Assembly: GCF_017592545.1 (NCBI RefSeq)
Contig: NZ_JAGFOA010000004.1
Span: 1 to 64,000 of the forward strand
DNA from: Microbacterium stercoris
Lineage (GTDB): Bacteria > Actinomycetota > Actinomycetes > Actinomycetales > Microbacteriaceae
Direction of reading: 5' to 3'
Length of the DNA: 64,000 bases
The notes under the pieces are model-generated. The model saw nothing but the letters and a program-made list of their open reading frames with translations. It was not told where the DNA came from and made no database searches. This document shows positions 8,164 through 17,937 of this stretch, in pieces; the stretch's first letter is position 1, and each line of letters starts with the position of its first letter. The position numbers and the translations under genes were made by a program.

Positions 8164-9498
8164 TCAGGTGCTCGGCCGTCGCGGCACGTAGCGCGGCACC
8201 CAGCGCACGAACGCGAGCGCCCCGAGCAGACCGACGACGCCGATGGCGCCCGCTGCGATCGACAGCGACGCCACGGCCGTGAGCCCCGACACCACAAGCG
8301 GGCTGAGGGCGCCGCCCGCGTCAGTGATCGTGCGCCACGCCCCGAGGAATGCCGCCGGGCTGTGCTTCGGCGCCACATCCGCGCCGAGCGTGAGCAGGAT
8401 GCCGCTCGAGAGCCCGTTGCCGACGCCGATGACCGAGGCGAACACACCGAACCACATCGCGGCCTCGCCGGCCTCGTGGGTGAAGGCGAGCGCGATCATC
8501 GCGCCGCCCATCAGCACAAGCGCCGGCACCGCGGCCCACAGGCGGCCGAAGCGGTCCATCACCTGGCCGCTGGCGTAGAACAGCGCGAACTCCAGTGCGC
8601 CCGCGATGCCGACGATCAGCGCGATCGTCGACGAGTCGAGCCCGATCGACAGGCCCCACAGCGGCAGGATCGCGGGGCGCGACGCCCGCACGAACGACAG
8701 TGACGCCGCCGCGAGGCCCAGGCGTGACAGCACACCGCGATTCGCGCGAATGGTGCCGAGGATCCCCATCCGCGCCTGCGTGGGGATGGATCCGGTCACC
8801 GCCTCGCCGGTGTCCTCGGGCTCGAACGCCTCCGCCTGCTCCGCCGCGTTGCGTGCGCGCTCGGCGCGGGCGGCGCGTTCGGCGGCGATCGCGCGCTCTT
8901 CCGGATCCGGACCGAACGCGACGAGCAGCGCCACCACCACCAGGGATGCGCCGAAGAACCAGATGCTCGAGTGCTCGTCGCCGAAGATCCACAGCAGCGC
9001 CGCGGCGATGAACGGGCCGACGAACGCTCCGAGGCGGAACGAGCCGCCCAGCAGCGACAGGGCGCGCGCTCGGAAGGCGACCGGCACGCGTGTCGTCATG
9101 AAGGAGTGACGCGCCAGTCCGAACGCGGCGGCGCTCAACCCCATGACGAACACCGACACCATGAGCACGCCGAGATGGCGCGAGAGCAGCATGCCGGCGA
9201 CGCCGAGCAGCGAGACCCCCGAGGCCACGACCATCGTGTAGCGCTCGCCGAGCCGGGCGACGAGCCAGCCGGCGGGCAGGTTGCCGCACAGCTGACCGAC
9301 GACGAGCATCGCGGCCACCAATGCGGCGGTGGCGAGGTCGGCCCCGAAGTCGCGGGCCACGATGGGAAGCAGAGGCAGGATCGCGCCCTGCCCGAGCGAG
9401 TAGATCGCCGTGGGCCCGTAGACCATCGGCGCATATCGGCGGATCGTCTCGGCCGCCCCGCCGCCCTCACCCGATCCGATCTGCGTCATCTCCTTCAC
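8164..9498 (-). CDS. MFS transporter
   Basis: 444-aa major facilitator with 12 predicted helices. The first half has a typical loop motif between helices 2 and 3 ('[11 protein letters not shown]'). A long charged central loop ('[20 protein letters not shown]') separates the two six-helix halves, and the second half has '[14 protein letters not shown]'. The substrate cannot be told from sequence; it resembles drug or sugar efflux members. ATG 9498 or the ATG three codons later could be the start. It is divergent from prfB. The last roughly 400 bases are duplicated at the window start, so this gene borders the accessory island. Confidence 0.85.
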   Translation of the reverse strand: MKEMTQIGSGEGGGAAETIRRYAPMVYGPTAIYSLGQGAILPLLPIVARDFGADLATAALVAAMLVVGQLCGNLPAGWLVARLGERYTMVVASGVSLLGVAGMLLSRHLGVLMVSVFVMGLSAAAFGLARHSFMTTRVPVAFRARALSLLGGSFRLGAFVGPFIAAALLWIFGDEHSSIWFFGASLVVVALLVAFGPDPEERAIAAERAARAERARNAAEQAEAFEPEDTGEAVTGSIPTQARMGILGTIRANRGVLSRLGLAAASLSFVRASRPAILPLWGLSIGLDSSTIALIVGIAGALEFALFYASGQVMDRFGRLWAAVPALVLMGGAMIALAFTHEAGEAAMWFGVFASVIGVGNGLSSGILLTLGADVAPKHSPAAFLGAWRTITDAGGALSPLVVSGLTAVASLSIAAGAIGVVGLLGALAFVRWVPRYVPRRPST

Positions 9499-9578
9499 GC
9501 TACTCCCGGCGGATGCACGGCGGGACGGGCGGACGGATCCGCACGGCGGACGACCTCGCCGCGATAGGCTGGATTGAA

Positions 9579-10688
9579 ATGCTTGAATACGATCCTTCCG
9601 CCGAGATCCAGGCGCTGCGCACCACGTTCGCGAACATCCGAGAGGTCGTCGACGTCGATTCGCTGCGCGCCGACATCGCGCGTCTCGAAGCCGAGGCCGC
9701 CGCCCCCGGTCTGTGGGACGACACCGCCAACGCGCAGAAGGTGACCAGCGCGCTGAGCCACACGCAGGCGTCGCTGAACCGCGTCGAGGCGGTCGAGCGC
9801 CGTCTCGACGACCTCGAGGTGCTCGTCGAGCTCGCCAACGAGATGGGCGACGAGGACTCCGTCGAGGAGGCCCGCAAGGAGATCACCGACCTCGAGAAGG
9901 TCATCAGCGACCTCGAGGTCAAGACGCTGCTCGACGGCGAGTACGACTCGCGCGGCGCGGTCGTCACGATCCGCTCGGGCGCCGGCGGCGACGACGCCAC
10001 CGACTTCGCCGAGATGCTGATGCGCATGTACCTGCGCTATGCCGAGCGCAACAAGTACCCCGTGAAGGTGCTCGACACCTCGTACGCCGAGGGTGCGGGC
10101 ATCAAGTCGACCACCTTCGAGATCGACGCTCCCTATGCCTACGGCATCCTCTCGGTCGAGGCCGGCACCCATCGCCTCGCCCGCATCAGCCCCTTCGGAT
10201 CCGCCGACAAGCGCCAGACCAGCTTCGCCGCGGTCGAGGTCATCCCGATCATGGAGGAGGCCGGCGAGGTCGAGATCCCGGAGAACGACCTGCGCGTCGA
10301 CGTCTTCCGCTCGTCCGGTCCCGGCGGCCAGTCGGTCAACACGACCGACTCGGCTGTGCGCCTGACCCACCTCCCGACGGGCATCGTCGTGTCGATGCAG
10401 AACGAGAAGTCGCAGATCCAGAACCGCGCCGCCGCCATGCGCGTGCTCCAGACCCGACTGCTCCTGCTCCAGAAGGAAGAGGAAGCGGCGAAGAAGAAGG
10501 AGCTCGCGGGCACGATCACGGCGTCGTGGGGCGACCAGATGCGCTCGTACTTCCTCTACGGCCAGCAGCTCGTGAAGGATCTCCGCACCGGCTACGAGGT
10601 CGGCAACCCGGCCACGGTGTTCGACGGCGACCTTGAGGGCCTCATCAACGCGGGCATCCGCTGGCGCAAGCGCAAGATCGAGGACTGA
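9579..10688 (+). CDS. prfB: Peptide chain release factor 2
   Basis: 369-aa class I release factor that reads UAA and UGA and triggers peptide release on the ribosome. It has the RF2 anticodon-like tripeptide SPF ('[15 protein letters not shown]') and the catalytic GGQ loop ('[20 protein letters not shown]'). The frame is open from ATG 9579, so the programmed +1 frameshift of many prfB genes is absent here. It stands alone, divergent from the MFS gene, and is followed 20 bases later by a membrane-protein pair. Confidence 0.97.
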   Translation: MLEYDPSAEIQALRTTFANIREVVDVDSLRADIARLEAEAAAPGLWDDTANAQKVTSALSHTQASLNRVEAVERRLDDLEVLVELANEMGDEDSVEEARKEITDLEKVISDLEVKTLLDGEYDSRGAVVTIRSGAGGDDATDFAEMLMRMYLRYAERNKYPVKVLDTSYAEGAGIKSTTFEIDAPYAYGILSVEAGTHRLARISPFGSADKRQTSFAAVEVIPIMEEAGEVEIPENDLRVDVFRSSGPGGQSVNTTDSAVRLTHLPTGIVVSMQNEKSQIQNRAAAMRVLQTRLLLLQKEEEAAKKKELAGTITASWGDQMRSYFLYGQQLVKDLRTGYEVGNPATVFDGDLEGLINAGIRWRKRKIED

Positions 10689-10708
10689 TCGCTCGGTAGC
10701 CTGGGCGC

Positions 10709-11236
10709 ATGAGCTCCGACGACGACGCGCTGTCCTGGGACGGCGACGAGGACCGGATCGACAGCCCGTCACCGCGGGTGCCCGCCTCGCCGCCGCGAGG
10801 GTGGCGCGCCGTGGGCAAGGGCAGCGAGGCGGTCCCGCCCGCCGACGACGACGCAGCCGTCCAGAGCGCACCCGCCGACGACGACGAAGCCGTCCAGAGC
10901 GCACCCGCCGAGGCCGACTCAGGTGCCCCGGCGTCCCTCGGCAACGCGGCGCTCGTGAGCATCGGAGTGATCGCCGGCGTCTACGCGCTCTACGTGGTCG
11001 GCTGGGCGCTCGGTTCGTTCCGCCTGCGCGATGTGCAGACCGCCGGCGGTCAGGTCGCCGACGTGATGTTCCAGGCCGCGATGTGGCTCGGCATGGCGGC
11101 GCCGATCATCTGGTTCTTCGTGACGATGCTCGTCACGCGCGGATCCGCTCTCTGGCGCCGGTTCGCGGGGCTCGCCCTGGGTATCCTGCTGCTGGTTCCC
11201 TGGCCCTTCGTGATGATGGGGATGGTCGGACGATGA
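10709..11236 (+). CDS. Membrane protein with acidic repeat N-terminus
   Basis: 175-aa protein: an acidic, proline-rich cytoplasmic N-terminus of about 75 residues, then three membrane helices ('ALVSIGVIAGVYALYVVGWA', 'MWLGMAAPIIWFFVTMLVT', 'LALGILLLVPWPFVMMGMV'). The N-terminus contains a tandem 11-residue repeat (ADDDAAVQSAP/ADDDEAVQSAP) encoded by two 33-bp units at 10838-10903 that differ at one base. The stop overlaps the next start as ATGA, so the two membrane proteins are coexpressed. Function unknown. Confidence 0.8.
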   Translation: MSSDDDALSWDGDEDRIDSPSPRVPASPPRGWRAVGKGSEAVPPADDDAAVQSAPADDDEAVQSAPAEADSGAPASLGNAALVSIGVIAGVYALYVVGWALGSFRLRDVQTAGGQVADVMFQAAMWLGMAAPIIWFFVTMLVTRGSALWRRFAGLALGILLLVPWPFVMMGMVGR

Positions 11237-11583
11237 CCGCCGAGACGCAGACGACGGACCGCACGGCGCCGACCTGGGCGATCGCGACGATCGCCGGCGT
11301 GTTCGGCCTGCTCTACGCATACGCCGTGTGGAGCGCGGTCAATTACCTCGTGGAGTGGCAGCAGGCGGCCAGTGCGGCCGGCGCTTCCCTCAACGCCATG
11401 GGCTGGATCGTGTGGATCCTCGCGATCGCGCTGCCGATCACCCTGTTCGGGATCGCGCTCGCTCTCGGGCGACGCCGCGGGCTCGTGCGGCTTGCGCTGT
11501 TCCAGCTCACGGGGCTCTCTCTGGTGGCCGTCTTCTGGCTCAACGTCGCGGCGTACACGACGGTCTCGCCCATCATCGGCTGA
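11233..11583 (+). CDS. Small three-helix membrane protein
   Basis: 116-aa membrane protein with three hydrophobic segments ('IATIAGVFGLLYAYAVWSAV', 'IVWILAIALPITLFGIALAL', 'FQLTGLSLVAVFWLNVAAYT'). ATG 11233 overlaps the upstream stop (ATGA). The ATG was chosen because the frame upstream of it lies inside the neighbour. The pair with the 10709 gene is probably a small unassigned membrane complex. Confidence 0.75.
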   Translation: MTAETQTTDRTAPTWAIATIAGVFGLLYAYAVWSAVNYLVEWQQAASAAGASLNAMGWIVWILAIALPITLFGIALALGRRRGLVRLALFQLTGLSLVAVFWLNVAAYTTVSPIIG

Positions 11584-11728
11584 CCCCGGGCGACCCGCCC
11601 GCGTCAGGAGGCACGCGACGCCTCCGATAGAGTGGGAGGCAGGATCGCGCTCCGCTGGCGTGGCGCGACGGACCCACCCACACCCCGCGCTGTCCCCACC
11701 GCGCACGCACTCGAAGGATCTCCACCTC

Positions 11729-13318
11729 GTGCCGAAGCCCGTCGTCCTCATCGCCGAAGAACTCTCTCCCGCCACGATCGACGCGCTCGGTCCGGACTTC
11801 GATGTCCGCACCGTGGACGGCACCGACCGCGGCGCCCTGTTCTCGGCCCTCGCCGACGCGAACGCCGTGCTGATCCGCTCGGCCACGAAGATGGACGAGG
11901 AGGCGATCTCGAAGGCTCCCGCGCTGAAGGTCATCGCCCGCGCGGGCGTCGGCCTCGACAACGTCGACATCAAGGCCGCCACGACGGCCGGAGTGATGGT
12001 CGTCAACGCGCCGACGTCGAACATCATCTCGGCCGCCGAGCTCACCTGCGGCCACATCCTGAGCCTCGCCCGTCACATCCCGCCGGCCGCCTCGGCGCTC
12101 GCCGGCGGTGAGTGGAAGCGCTCGAAGTACACCGGCATCGAGCTGTTCGAGAAGACCCTGGCCGTTGTGGGTCTCGGTCGCATCGGCGCGCTCGTCGCCG
12201 CCCGTATGCAGTCCTTCGGCATGCGCGTCATCGCGTTCGACCCGTACGTCACGCCGCAGCGCGCCCAGCAGCTGGGCGTCGAGCTGGGCTCGCTGGACGA
12301 GGTGCTCGAGCAGGCCGACTTCCTGACGATCCACATGCCGAAGACGCCGGAGACCACCGGCATGATCTCGACCGAGCAGCTCAAGAAGATGAAGCCGACG
12401 TCGTACGTCGTCAACGTCGCGCGCGGCGGTCTGATCGACGAGGCCGCGCTCGAGCAGGCGCTCAAGGACGGCGAGATCGCCGGCGCCGGCCTCGACGTGT
12501 TCTCGAGCGAGCCGCCGGCCGACACGCGCCTGACGGGCCTGCACAACGTCATCGCCACCCCTCACCTCGGCGCGTCGACCGACGAGGCCCAGGAGAAGGC
12601 GGGCATCGCGGTCGCCAAGTCGGTCAAGCTCGCACTAGAGGGCGACCTCGTGCCCGACGCGGTCAACGTCGCCGGCGGCATCATCGATCCGTTCGTGCGG
12701 CCGGGCATCGCCCTGGTCGAGAAGCTCGGCCAGGTCTTCACGGGTCTCGCCCAGAGCGCCGTGACGAACCTCGACATCGAGGTGCGCGGCGAGCTCGCCG
12801 CCTACGACGTGAGCGTCTACAAGCTCGCTGCGCTCAAGGGCATCCTGTCGGGCATCGTCAGCGAGAACGTCTCCTACGTCAACGCGCCGCTGTTCGCCGA
12901 GCAGCGCGGCATCGAGACGCGCCTCACCGCCGAGACCGAGAGCCCGGAGTACCGCAACATCACGACGCTGCGCGGCGCGCTCGCCGACGGCACCGTGCTG
13001 AGCGTCTCGGGCACGCTGGCGGGCACCCGCATGGTGCAGAAGATCGTGGGCATCAACGGCTACGAAATCGAGGTGCCGATCGAGAAGCACCACGTCGTGT
13101 TCATCTACCGCGACGCCCCCGGCGTGGTCGCGGTCTACGGCCAGAAGTTCGGCGCCGCCGGCATCAACATCGAGGGCATGCAGGTCGCTCGCGAGCAGGC
13201 CGGCCTGGCCCTCAGCATCGTCACCGTCGACCAGCGCGTCGACGACGAGGTGCTCGCCTCCATCGGTCGCGAGATCGACGCGACGCTGATCACCCAGCTC
13301 GAGATCACCGAGGCCTGA
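11729..13318 (+). CDS. serA: D-3-phosphoglycerate dehydrogenase
   Basis: 529-aa long-type SerA, oxidising 3-phosphoglycerate to 3-phosphohydroxypyruvate, the first step of serine synthesis. Visible in order: substrate half ('ARAGVGLDNVDIKAA'), NAD-binding Rossmann loop ('LAVVGLGRIGALVAARM'), catalytic Arg ('NVARGGLIDEAAL'), Glu and His ('ATPHLGAST'), the intervening domain of the long form, and a C-terminal ACT domain ('GVVAVYGQKFGAAGINIEGM') for serine feedback. Start is GTG 11729. Length fits actinobacterial SerA. A strong terminator follows. Confidence 0.96.
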   Translation: MPKPVVLIAEELSPATIDALGPDFDVRTVDGTDRGALFSALADANAVLIRSATKMDEEAISKAPALKVIARAGVGLDNVDIKAATTAGVMVVNAPTSNIISAAELTCGHILSLARHIPPAASALAGGEWKRSKYTGIELFEKTLAVVGLGRIGALVAARMQSFGMRVIAFDPYVTPQRAQQLGVELGSLDEVLEQADFLTIHMPKTPETTGMISTEQLKKMKPTSYVVNVARGGLIDEAALEQALKDGEIAGAGLDVFSSEPPADTRLTGLHNVIATPHLGASTDEAQEKAGIAVAKSVKLALEGDLVPDAVNVAGGIIDPFVRPGIALVEKLGQVFTGLAQSAVTNLDIEVRGELAAYDVSVYKLAALKGILSGIVSENVSYVNAPLFAEQRGIETRLTAETESPEYRNITTLRGALADGTVLSVSGTLAGTRMVQKIVGINGYEIEVPIEKHHVVFIYRDAPGVVAVYGQKFGAAGINIEGMQVAREQAGLALSIVTVDQRVDDEVLASIGREIDATLITQLEITEA

Positions 13319-13330
13319 GACGGGCTTCTG

Positions 13331-13361
13331 ACGCTCCCGGTCGCCGTGCGGCCGGGAGCGT
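13331..13361 (+). terminator. serA terminator
   Basis: ACGCTCCCGG at 13331-13340 pairs with CCGGGAGCGT at 13352-13361, followed by TCTCG. It lies 13 bases after the serA stop. Confidence 0.75.
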
Positions 13362-13406
13362 TCTCGTGCGCCCGGACGGTGCGCCCGGGGCGTGGGGGAG
13401 CGGCTG

Positions 13407-13949
13407 TCAGGCGCCGGCGGCGCGCTCGACGACCTTGATGAGCGCCTCGAGCGCGGAGCCCTGAGGCACCGGACCCGGGAGGTCGTTCATGAGGGCGGAG
13501 TTGACGTAGATCCCGTCGCTCACAAGCATCACGAGATCGAGGGCCGCGTCATCTCGCACGTGCGGCCGCAGGACATCTGCCCAGCTCGACCGCACGGCCG
13601 CGAGCTCGGCGATCGCGTGGGCGTTGCCCCCGTGAGCGAGCCGGCCGACGGCCGTGATCACGCGGTCGAGGGGGAGTCCGACGTCGGCCGAGGTCGAGAT
13701 GAAGTACGAGATCGGGCCCTGCGGTGCGGTGCGCACCGCCTCCACATCCTCGGCTGCGAGGGTGCGCAGGCGGGCGTACAGGCCCTCCTCGAGCGCTTCG
13801 CGCGATCCGAAGTGGTAGAGCAGGCCTCCCTTGGAGACCCCCGCCTCGCGGGCAACCGTCTCGAGGGTGGCGGCCCTCTCGCCCTCGGCGATGAGCACGC
13901 GCTCGAAGGCGTCGAGCACCTTGTTGCGTGCGTGCGGCGGACGGCTCAT
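13407..13949 (-). CDS. TetR-family repressor
   Basis: 180-aa regulator. The N-terminal helix-turn-helix is clear ('AATLETVAREAGVSKGGLLY', then 'HFGSREALEEGL'). The C-terminal ligand domain resembles TetR members that control efflux pumps ('TVLRPH' to 'VSDGIYVNSALM' region). ATG 13949 was chosen because the HTH starts about 10 residues later. It is divergent from the DHA2 efflux gene at 14035, and a perfect inverted repeat lies between them, so it probably represses that pump and itself. The inducer is unknown. Confidence 0.9.
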   Translation of the reverse strand: MSRPPHARNKVLDAFERVLIAEGERAATLETVAREAGVSKGGLLYHFGSREALEEGLYARLRTLAAEDVEAVRTAPQGPISYFISTSADVGLPLDRVITAVGRLAHGGNAHAIAELAAVRSSWADVLRPHVRDDAALDLVMLVSDGIYVNSALMNDLPGPVPQGSALEALIKVVERAAGA

Positions 13950-13996
13950 GCGATCAACTTTGTCATGCGCAGGCGATGCCCAGCGACTTCGATTAC

Positions 13997-14016
13997 TGTA
14001 CCAGCTGGACGGTACA
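13997..14016. promoter_or_regulatory. Palindromic operator of the TetR/MFS pair
   Basis: TGTACC at 13997-14002 and GGTACA at 14011-14016 form a perfect inverted repeat with an 8-base spacer. It lies between the divergent repressor and pump genes, 18 bases before the pump start. This is the expected position and form of a TetR operator. Confidence 0.7.
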
Positions 14017-14034
14017 CTAATTCGGGAGCAGAAG

Positions 14035-15555
14035 ATGTTGACAGCGAGCACGACCGTGACGGAAAGCGATCGGATCGCGCGCGCGGGCTGGCGGGAGTGG
14101 ACAGCCCTGGCCGTGCTGATGCTGCCCGTCCTGCTCGTCTCGGTCGACAACACCATCCTGAACTTCGCCCTGCCGGCCATCGCGCGCGATCTCGAGCCGA
14201 CGAGCGCCGAGCAGCTCTGGATCATCGACGCCTACTCGCTGGTGCTGGCGGGACTGCTTGTGACCATGGGATCGCTCGGCGATCGCGTGGGCCGGCGGCG
14301 TCTGCTCATGGCGGGTGCCGTGGGGTTCACGGCGGTCTCGGTGCTCGCAGTCTTCGCGCCCACGGCCGGTTGGCTGATCGCGGCGCGCGCCGCGATGGGC
14401 CTGTTCGGTGCGTGCCTGATGCCGTCGACGATGTCGCTGCTGCGCAGCATCTTCCCCGACCGCGACCAGCGCCGCCTCGCGGTGGCGATCTGGGCGGGGA
14501 TGTTCTCGGCGGGCGCCGCGCTCGGGCCGATCGCCGGCGGATTCCTCATCGAGCACCTGCCGTGGCAGAGCGTCTTCCTTCTTGCGGTGCCGGTGCTGCT
14601 GGTGCTGGTCGTCTTCGCACCGATCTTCGTGCTCGAGAGCCGCGATCCGCGACCCGCGCCGGTGGATCCGATCAGCATCGCGCTGTCGATGCTCGCCCTC
14701 GCACCGGTCGCCTTCGGCATCAAGGAGGTCGCGGTCCACGGCTGGGCCGGAGCCCTGCCGATCGCCGTCGGCGTCGTCTTCGGAGTGCTGTTCGTGCGTC
14801 GTCAGCTGCGTATGGCCGAGCCGATGCTGGACATGTCCCTCTTCCGGCGATCGGCTTTCACCGGATCGCTGCTGGTCAACCTCTGCAGCGTCATCGCGCT
14901 CGTCGGCTTCCTGTACTTCGCCTCGCAGCACCTGCAGCTGATCGTGGGGCTCAGCCCCATGGAGGCGGGCTTCGCGCTCGTGCCCGGAATGATCCTGTCG
15001 ATCCTGGGCGGCCTCGGTGTGACGCCGATCGCGCGCCGGTTCTCCGCGGCCGTCGTGGTGCCCGCATGTCTCGCGTTCGCGCTGGCCGGCTACCTGGTGG
15101 TCGCGCTGTCGGGGGCGCATGATCTCTGGCTGATCGTGCTCGCCTTCGCTCTCCTCGGCGCGGGCGTCGGCGCCGCCGAGACGGTGTCGGGCGAGCTCAT
15201 CCTGGCTCATGCCCCCGCCGCCAAGGCCGGCGCCGCGAGTGCCGTCTCCGAGACCGCGTACGAGCTGGGCGCGGTGCTCGGCACGTCGCTGCTGGGCGGC
15301 ATCCTGACCGCGGGCTACCGTTCCACGCTCGCGGTGCCGACGGGGGTTCCTGCCGAACTGGCCGCCGAAGCACACGAGACGCTGGCCGGAGCGATGAACG
15401 CCGCGGACTCGCTCGGCGGGGAACTGGGGCGGATGCTGCGCGATGCGGCGGCGGCGGCCTTCGACGGCGGGGTGGTCGTCACCTCGCTCATCGGAGCCGG
15501 GCTCGTCGTGCTCAGCGGGGTCATCGCCGCCACTACGCTGGGAAGACGCCGCTGA
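14035..15555 (+). CDS. DHA2-family (14-TM) drug efflux MFS transporter
   Basis: 506-aa proton-driven efflux pump of the EmrB/QacA type. The DHA2 hallmark 'LPVLLVSVDNTILNFALPAI' lies in helix 1, 'GSLGDRVGRRRLLMAG' in the loop between helices 2 and 3, and motif C-like 'LGPIAGGFLIE' in helix 5. Length and hydrophobicity suit 14 helices. The ATG at 14035 is close to the operator. The repressor next door and the palindrome point to substrate-induced expression. Actual substrates, perhaps cationic antiseptics, are not readable from sequence. Confidence 0.9.
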   Translation: MLTASTTVTESDRIARAGWREWTALAVLMLPVLLVSVDNTILNFALPAIARDLEPTSAEQLWIIDAYSLVLAGLLVTMGSLGDRVGRRRLLMAGAVGFTAVSVLAVFAPTAGWLIAARAAMGLFGACLMPSTMSLLRSIFPDRDQRRLAVAIWAGMFSAGAALGPIAGGFLIEHLPWQSVFLLAVPVLLVLVVFAPIFVLESRDPRPAPVDPISIALSMLALAPVAFGIKEVAVHGWAGALPIAVGVVFGVLFVRRQLRMAEPMLDMSLFRRSAFTGSLLVNLCSVIALVGFLYFASQHLQLIVGLSPMEAGFALVPGMILSILGGLGVTPIARRFSAAVVVPACLAFALAGYLVVALSGAHDLWLIVLAFALLGAGVGAAETVSGELILAHAPAAKAGAASAVSETAYELGAVLGTSLLGGILTAGYRSTLAVPTGVPAELAAEAHETLAGAMNAADSLGGELGRMLRDAAAAAFDGGVVVTSLIGAGLVVLSGVIAATTLGRRR

Positions 15556-15609
15556 GCTCGCGCCGCGAAGATCCGAGCGCCTCGGCCGCGGCCCTGAAGA
15601 AGGAGAGCA

Positions 15610-16662
15610 ATGTCGCGTGTCGTGAAGCTGGCCGTCATCCCGGGTGACGGAATCGGCCCCGAGGTCATCGCCGAGGCCGTCAAGGTACTCGATGCCGTCA
15701 CCGCCGGATCGGACGTCTCGTTCGAGAAGACCCCCTTCTCGCTCGGCGCCGGTCGCTTCCTTGAGACCGGCGACACGCTCACCGACGACGACCTCGACGC
15801 GATCAAGGCGCACGACGCGATCCTGCTCGGCGCGGTCGGCGGCACCCCCGGTGACCCGCGTCTGAAGGACGCGAACATCGAGCGCGGGCTGCTGCTCAAG
15901 CTGCGCTTCGAGCTCGACCACTACGTCAACCTGCGCCCGTCGAAGCTGTACCCGGGCCAGCCCGGCCCGCTCGCCGAGCCCGGCGACATCGACTTCGTCG
16001 TCGTGCGCGAGGGCACCGAGGGGCCGTACGTGGGCAACGGCGGCTCCATCCGCCGGGGTACGCCCGCGGAGGTCGCGAACGAGACCAGCGTCAACACGGC
16101 CTACGGCGTCGAGCGCGTCGTGCGCTACGCGTTCGAGCTGGCAGAGCGGCGTTCGAAGAAGCTCACCCTCGTGCACAAGACGAACGTGCTCGTGAACGCC
16201 GGATCGCTGTGGCAGCGACTGGTGAACGAGGTGGCGGCCGAGCATCCGGAAGTCGCCGTAGACTACCTGCACGTCGACGCGGCCACGATCTTCCTGGTCA
16301 CGAACCCCAGCCGCTTCGACGTGATCGTCACCGACAACCTCTTCGGCGACATCCTCACGGACCTGGCCGGCGCCGTCACCGGTGGCATCGGTCTCGCCGC
16401 CTCGGGCAACATCAATCCCTCTGGCGCATCTCCGTCGATGTTCGAGCCCGTGCACGGATCCGCACCCGACATCGCCGGTTCCGGAAAGGCCGACCCCACG
16501 GCGGCCATCGGCTCCATCGCCCTGCTGCTCGATCACCTCGGGCTGCGCGAAGAGGCGGATCGCGTCACGCGCGCGATCGAGAGCGACATCAGCGAGCGAG
16601 GCTCCGCGCCTCGCACCACGGTGGAGATCGGCGACGCGATCGCCGCTCGCCTCCAGGCGTAA
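15610..16662 (+). CDS. leuB: 3-isopropylmalate dehydrogenase
   Basis: 350-aa NAD-dependent decarboxylating dehydrogenase, third step of leucine synthesis. Conserved pieces: '[18 protein letters not shown]' at the start, '[12 protein letters not shown]' in the substrate region, 'LVHKTNVL' and '[20 protein letters not shown]' with the metal-binding Asp residues, and '[19 protein letters not shown]' as the NAD loop. ATG 15610 follows AAGGAGA. It is followed 48 bases later by ilvE, so the two probably form a branched-chain amino acid unit separate from leuCD at 44.3 kb. Confidence 0.96.
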   Translation: MSRVVKLAVIPGDGIGPEVIAEAVKVLDAVTAGSDVSFEKTPFSLGAGRFLETGDTLTDDDLDAIKAHDAILLGAVGGTPGDPRLKDANIERGLLLKLRFELDHYVNLRPSKLYPGQPGPLAEPGDIDFVVVREGTEGPYVGNGGSIRRGTPAEVANETSVNTAYGVERVVRYAFELAERRSKKLTLVHKTNVLVNAGSLWQRLVNEVAAEHPEVAVDYLHVDAATIFLVTNPSRFDVIVTDNLFGDILTDLAGAVTGGIGLAASGNINPSGASPSMFEPVHGSAPDIAGSGKADPTAAIGSIALLLDHLGLREEADRVTRAIESDISERGSAPRTTVEIGDAIAARLQA

Positions 16663-16710
16663 TCTGGGCGCACGCGCCCGCGACGCCCGAACAAGACAGG
16701 ACCGTCACAC

Positions 16711-17811
16711 ATGACTGACACCACTGAGACCGCCCAGGCCGCCGCTCTCGAGTTCACCGTCACCAAGAATCTCGCGGCGAAGTCGCCGGCCGAGCGGGAC
16801 GCGATCCTCGCGGACCCCGGATTCGGCACCCACTTCACCGACCACATGGTCGACATCTGCTGGTCGGAGCGCGGCGGGTGGCACCGCCCGCGTGTGTCGC
16901 CGTACGGCCCGATCAGCCTCGACCCCGCGGCCGCGGTGCTGCACTACGGGCAGGAGATCTTCGAGGGCATCAAGGCGTATCGCCACGCTGACGGCGGCAT
17001 CTACACGTTCCGTCCGGAGGAGAACGGCAAGCGCCTGCAGCGCTCGGCCCGTCGTCTCGCGCTTCCCGAGTTGCCGGTCGACTACTTCGTGCAGTCGCTG
17101 CGCGAGCTGGTCGCCGTCGATGGCGCGTGGGTGCCGTCTGGCGAGGACCAGAGCCTCTACCTGCGACCGTTTATGTTCGCGAAGGAGGCGTTCCTCGGGG
17201 TGCGCGCGGCGAAGAAGGTCGCGTACTACGTGATCGGCAGCCCGGCCGGCTCGTACTGGCCGCGCGGCATCAAGCCGATCAACATCTGGCTCGAGCAGAC
17301 CTACCAGCGCGCAGGCAAGGGCGGCACGGGAGCGGCCAAGACCGGCGGCAACTACGCCGCCAGCCTGCTGCCGCAGGCCGAGGCCTACGAGCGTGGCTGC
17401 GACCAGGTCGTCTTCCTCGACGCCGACGGCTACATCGAGGAGCTCGGCGGCATGAACATCCTGTTCGTGAAGAAGGACGGCACCCTCGTGACGCCGGCCT
17501 CGGACAGCATCCTCGACGGCATCACGCGCAACTCGATCCTCGAGCTGGCGCGAGACCGCGGCCTCACGGTCGAGCAGCGCCCCGTGTCGCTGACCGAGTG
17601 GCGTGAGGGCGTCGCCTCCGGTGACATCACCGAGGTCTTCGCGTGCGGCACCGCGGCGGTCATCTCGCCCATCGGCCTGCTCAAGAGCGACGAGTTCGAG
17701 GACGCGCAGCCCATCGGCGAGCTCGCCCTCTCGCTCCGCGAGGAGCTGACCGACATCCAGTACGGCCGCCGCGAGGACACCCACGGCTGGCTGATGCGTC
17801 TGGACGCCTGA
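16711..17811 (+). CDS. ilvE: Branched-chain amino acid aminotransferase
   Basis: 366-aa PLP enzyme of fold type IV that transaminates Leu, Ile and Val with 2-oxoglutarate. Typical pieces: 'LHYGQEIFEGIKAYRHADG', 'LYLRPFMFAKEAFLGV', 'AAKTGGNYAASLLPQAEAY' (K and GGNYA of the cofactor region), 'EELGGMNILFV' and 'EVFACGTAAVISPIG'. It matches the longer actinobacterial group. Located directly after leuB, and a strong terminator at 17825-17854 ends the unit. Confidence 0.96.
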   Translation: MTDTTETAQAAALEFTVTKNLAAKSPAERDAILADPGFGTHFTDHMVDICWSERGGWHRPRVSPYGPISLDPAAAVLHYGQEIFEGIKAYRHADGGIYTFRPEENGKRLQRSARRLALPELPVDYFVQSLRELVAVDGAWVPSGEDQSLYLRPFMFAKEAFLGVRAAKKVAYYVIGSPAGSYWPRGIKPINIWLEQTYQRAGKGGTGAAKTGGNYAASLLPQAEAYERGCDQVVFLDADGYIEELGGMNILFVKKDGTLVTPASDSILDGITRNSILELARDRGLTVEQRPVSLTEWREGVASGDITEVFACGTAAVISPIGLLKSDEFEDAQPIGELALSLREELTDIQYGRREDTHGWLMRLDA

Positions 17812-17824
17812 TCCCGCACGACCC

Positions 17825-17854
17825 GAACGCCCCGCTCTCCGGAGCGGGGCGTTC
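17825..17854 (+). terminator. ilvE terminator
   Basis: A 13-bp perfect stem (GAACGCCCCGCTC at 17825-17837 with its complement at 17842-17854) around a TCCG loop, followed by GTCGTT. Confidence 0.8.
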
Positions 17855-17937
17855 GTCGTTCGGGCCCACGGGGGACGCGGATCGGTCGGCGCGCGAGCTC
17901 GACGACGTCGGGCGCACCGGCTGACTAGGCTGATCGG

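Noticed and set aside
9579..9700. Programmed frameshift of prfB
   Set aside because: The frame is open from ATG to stop with no in-frame stop or CTTTGA-type slip site near codon 25.
14017..16536. Long minus-strand open frame across the DHA2 pump and leuB
   Set aside because: Composition typical of antisense to high-GC genes; the plus-strand genes are clearly real.
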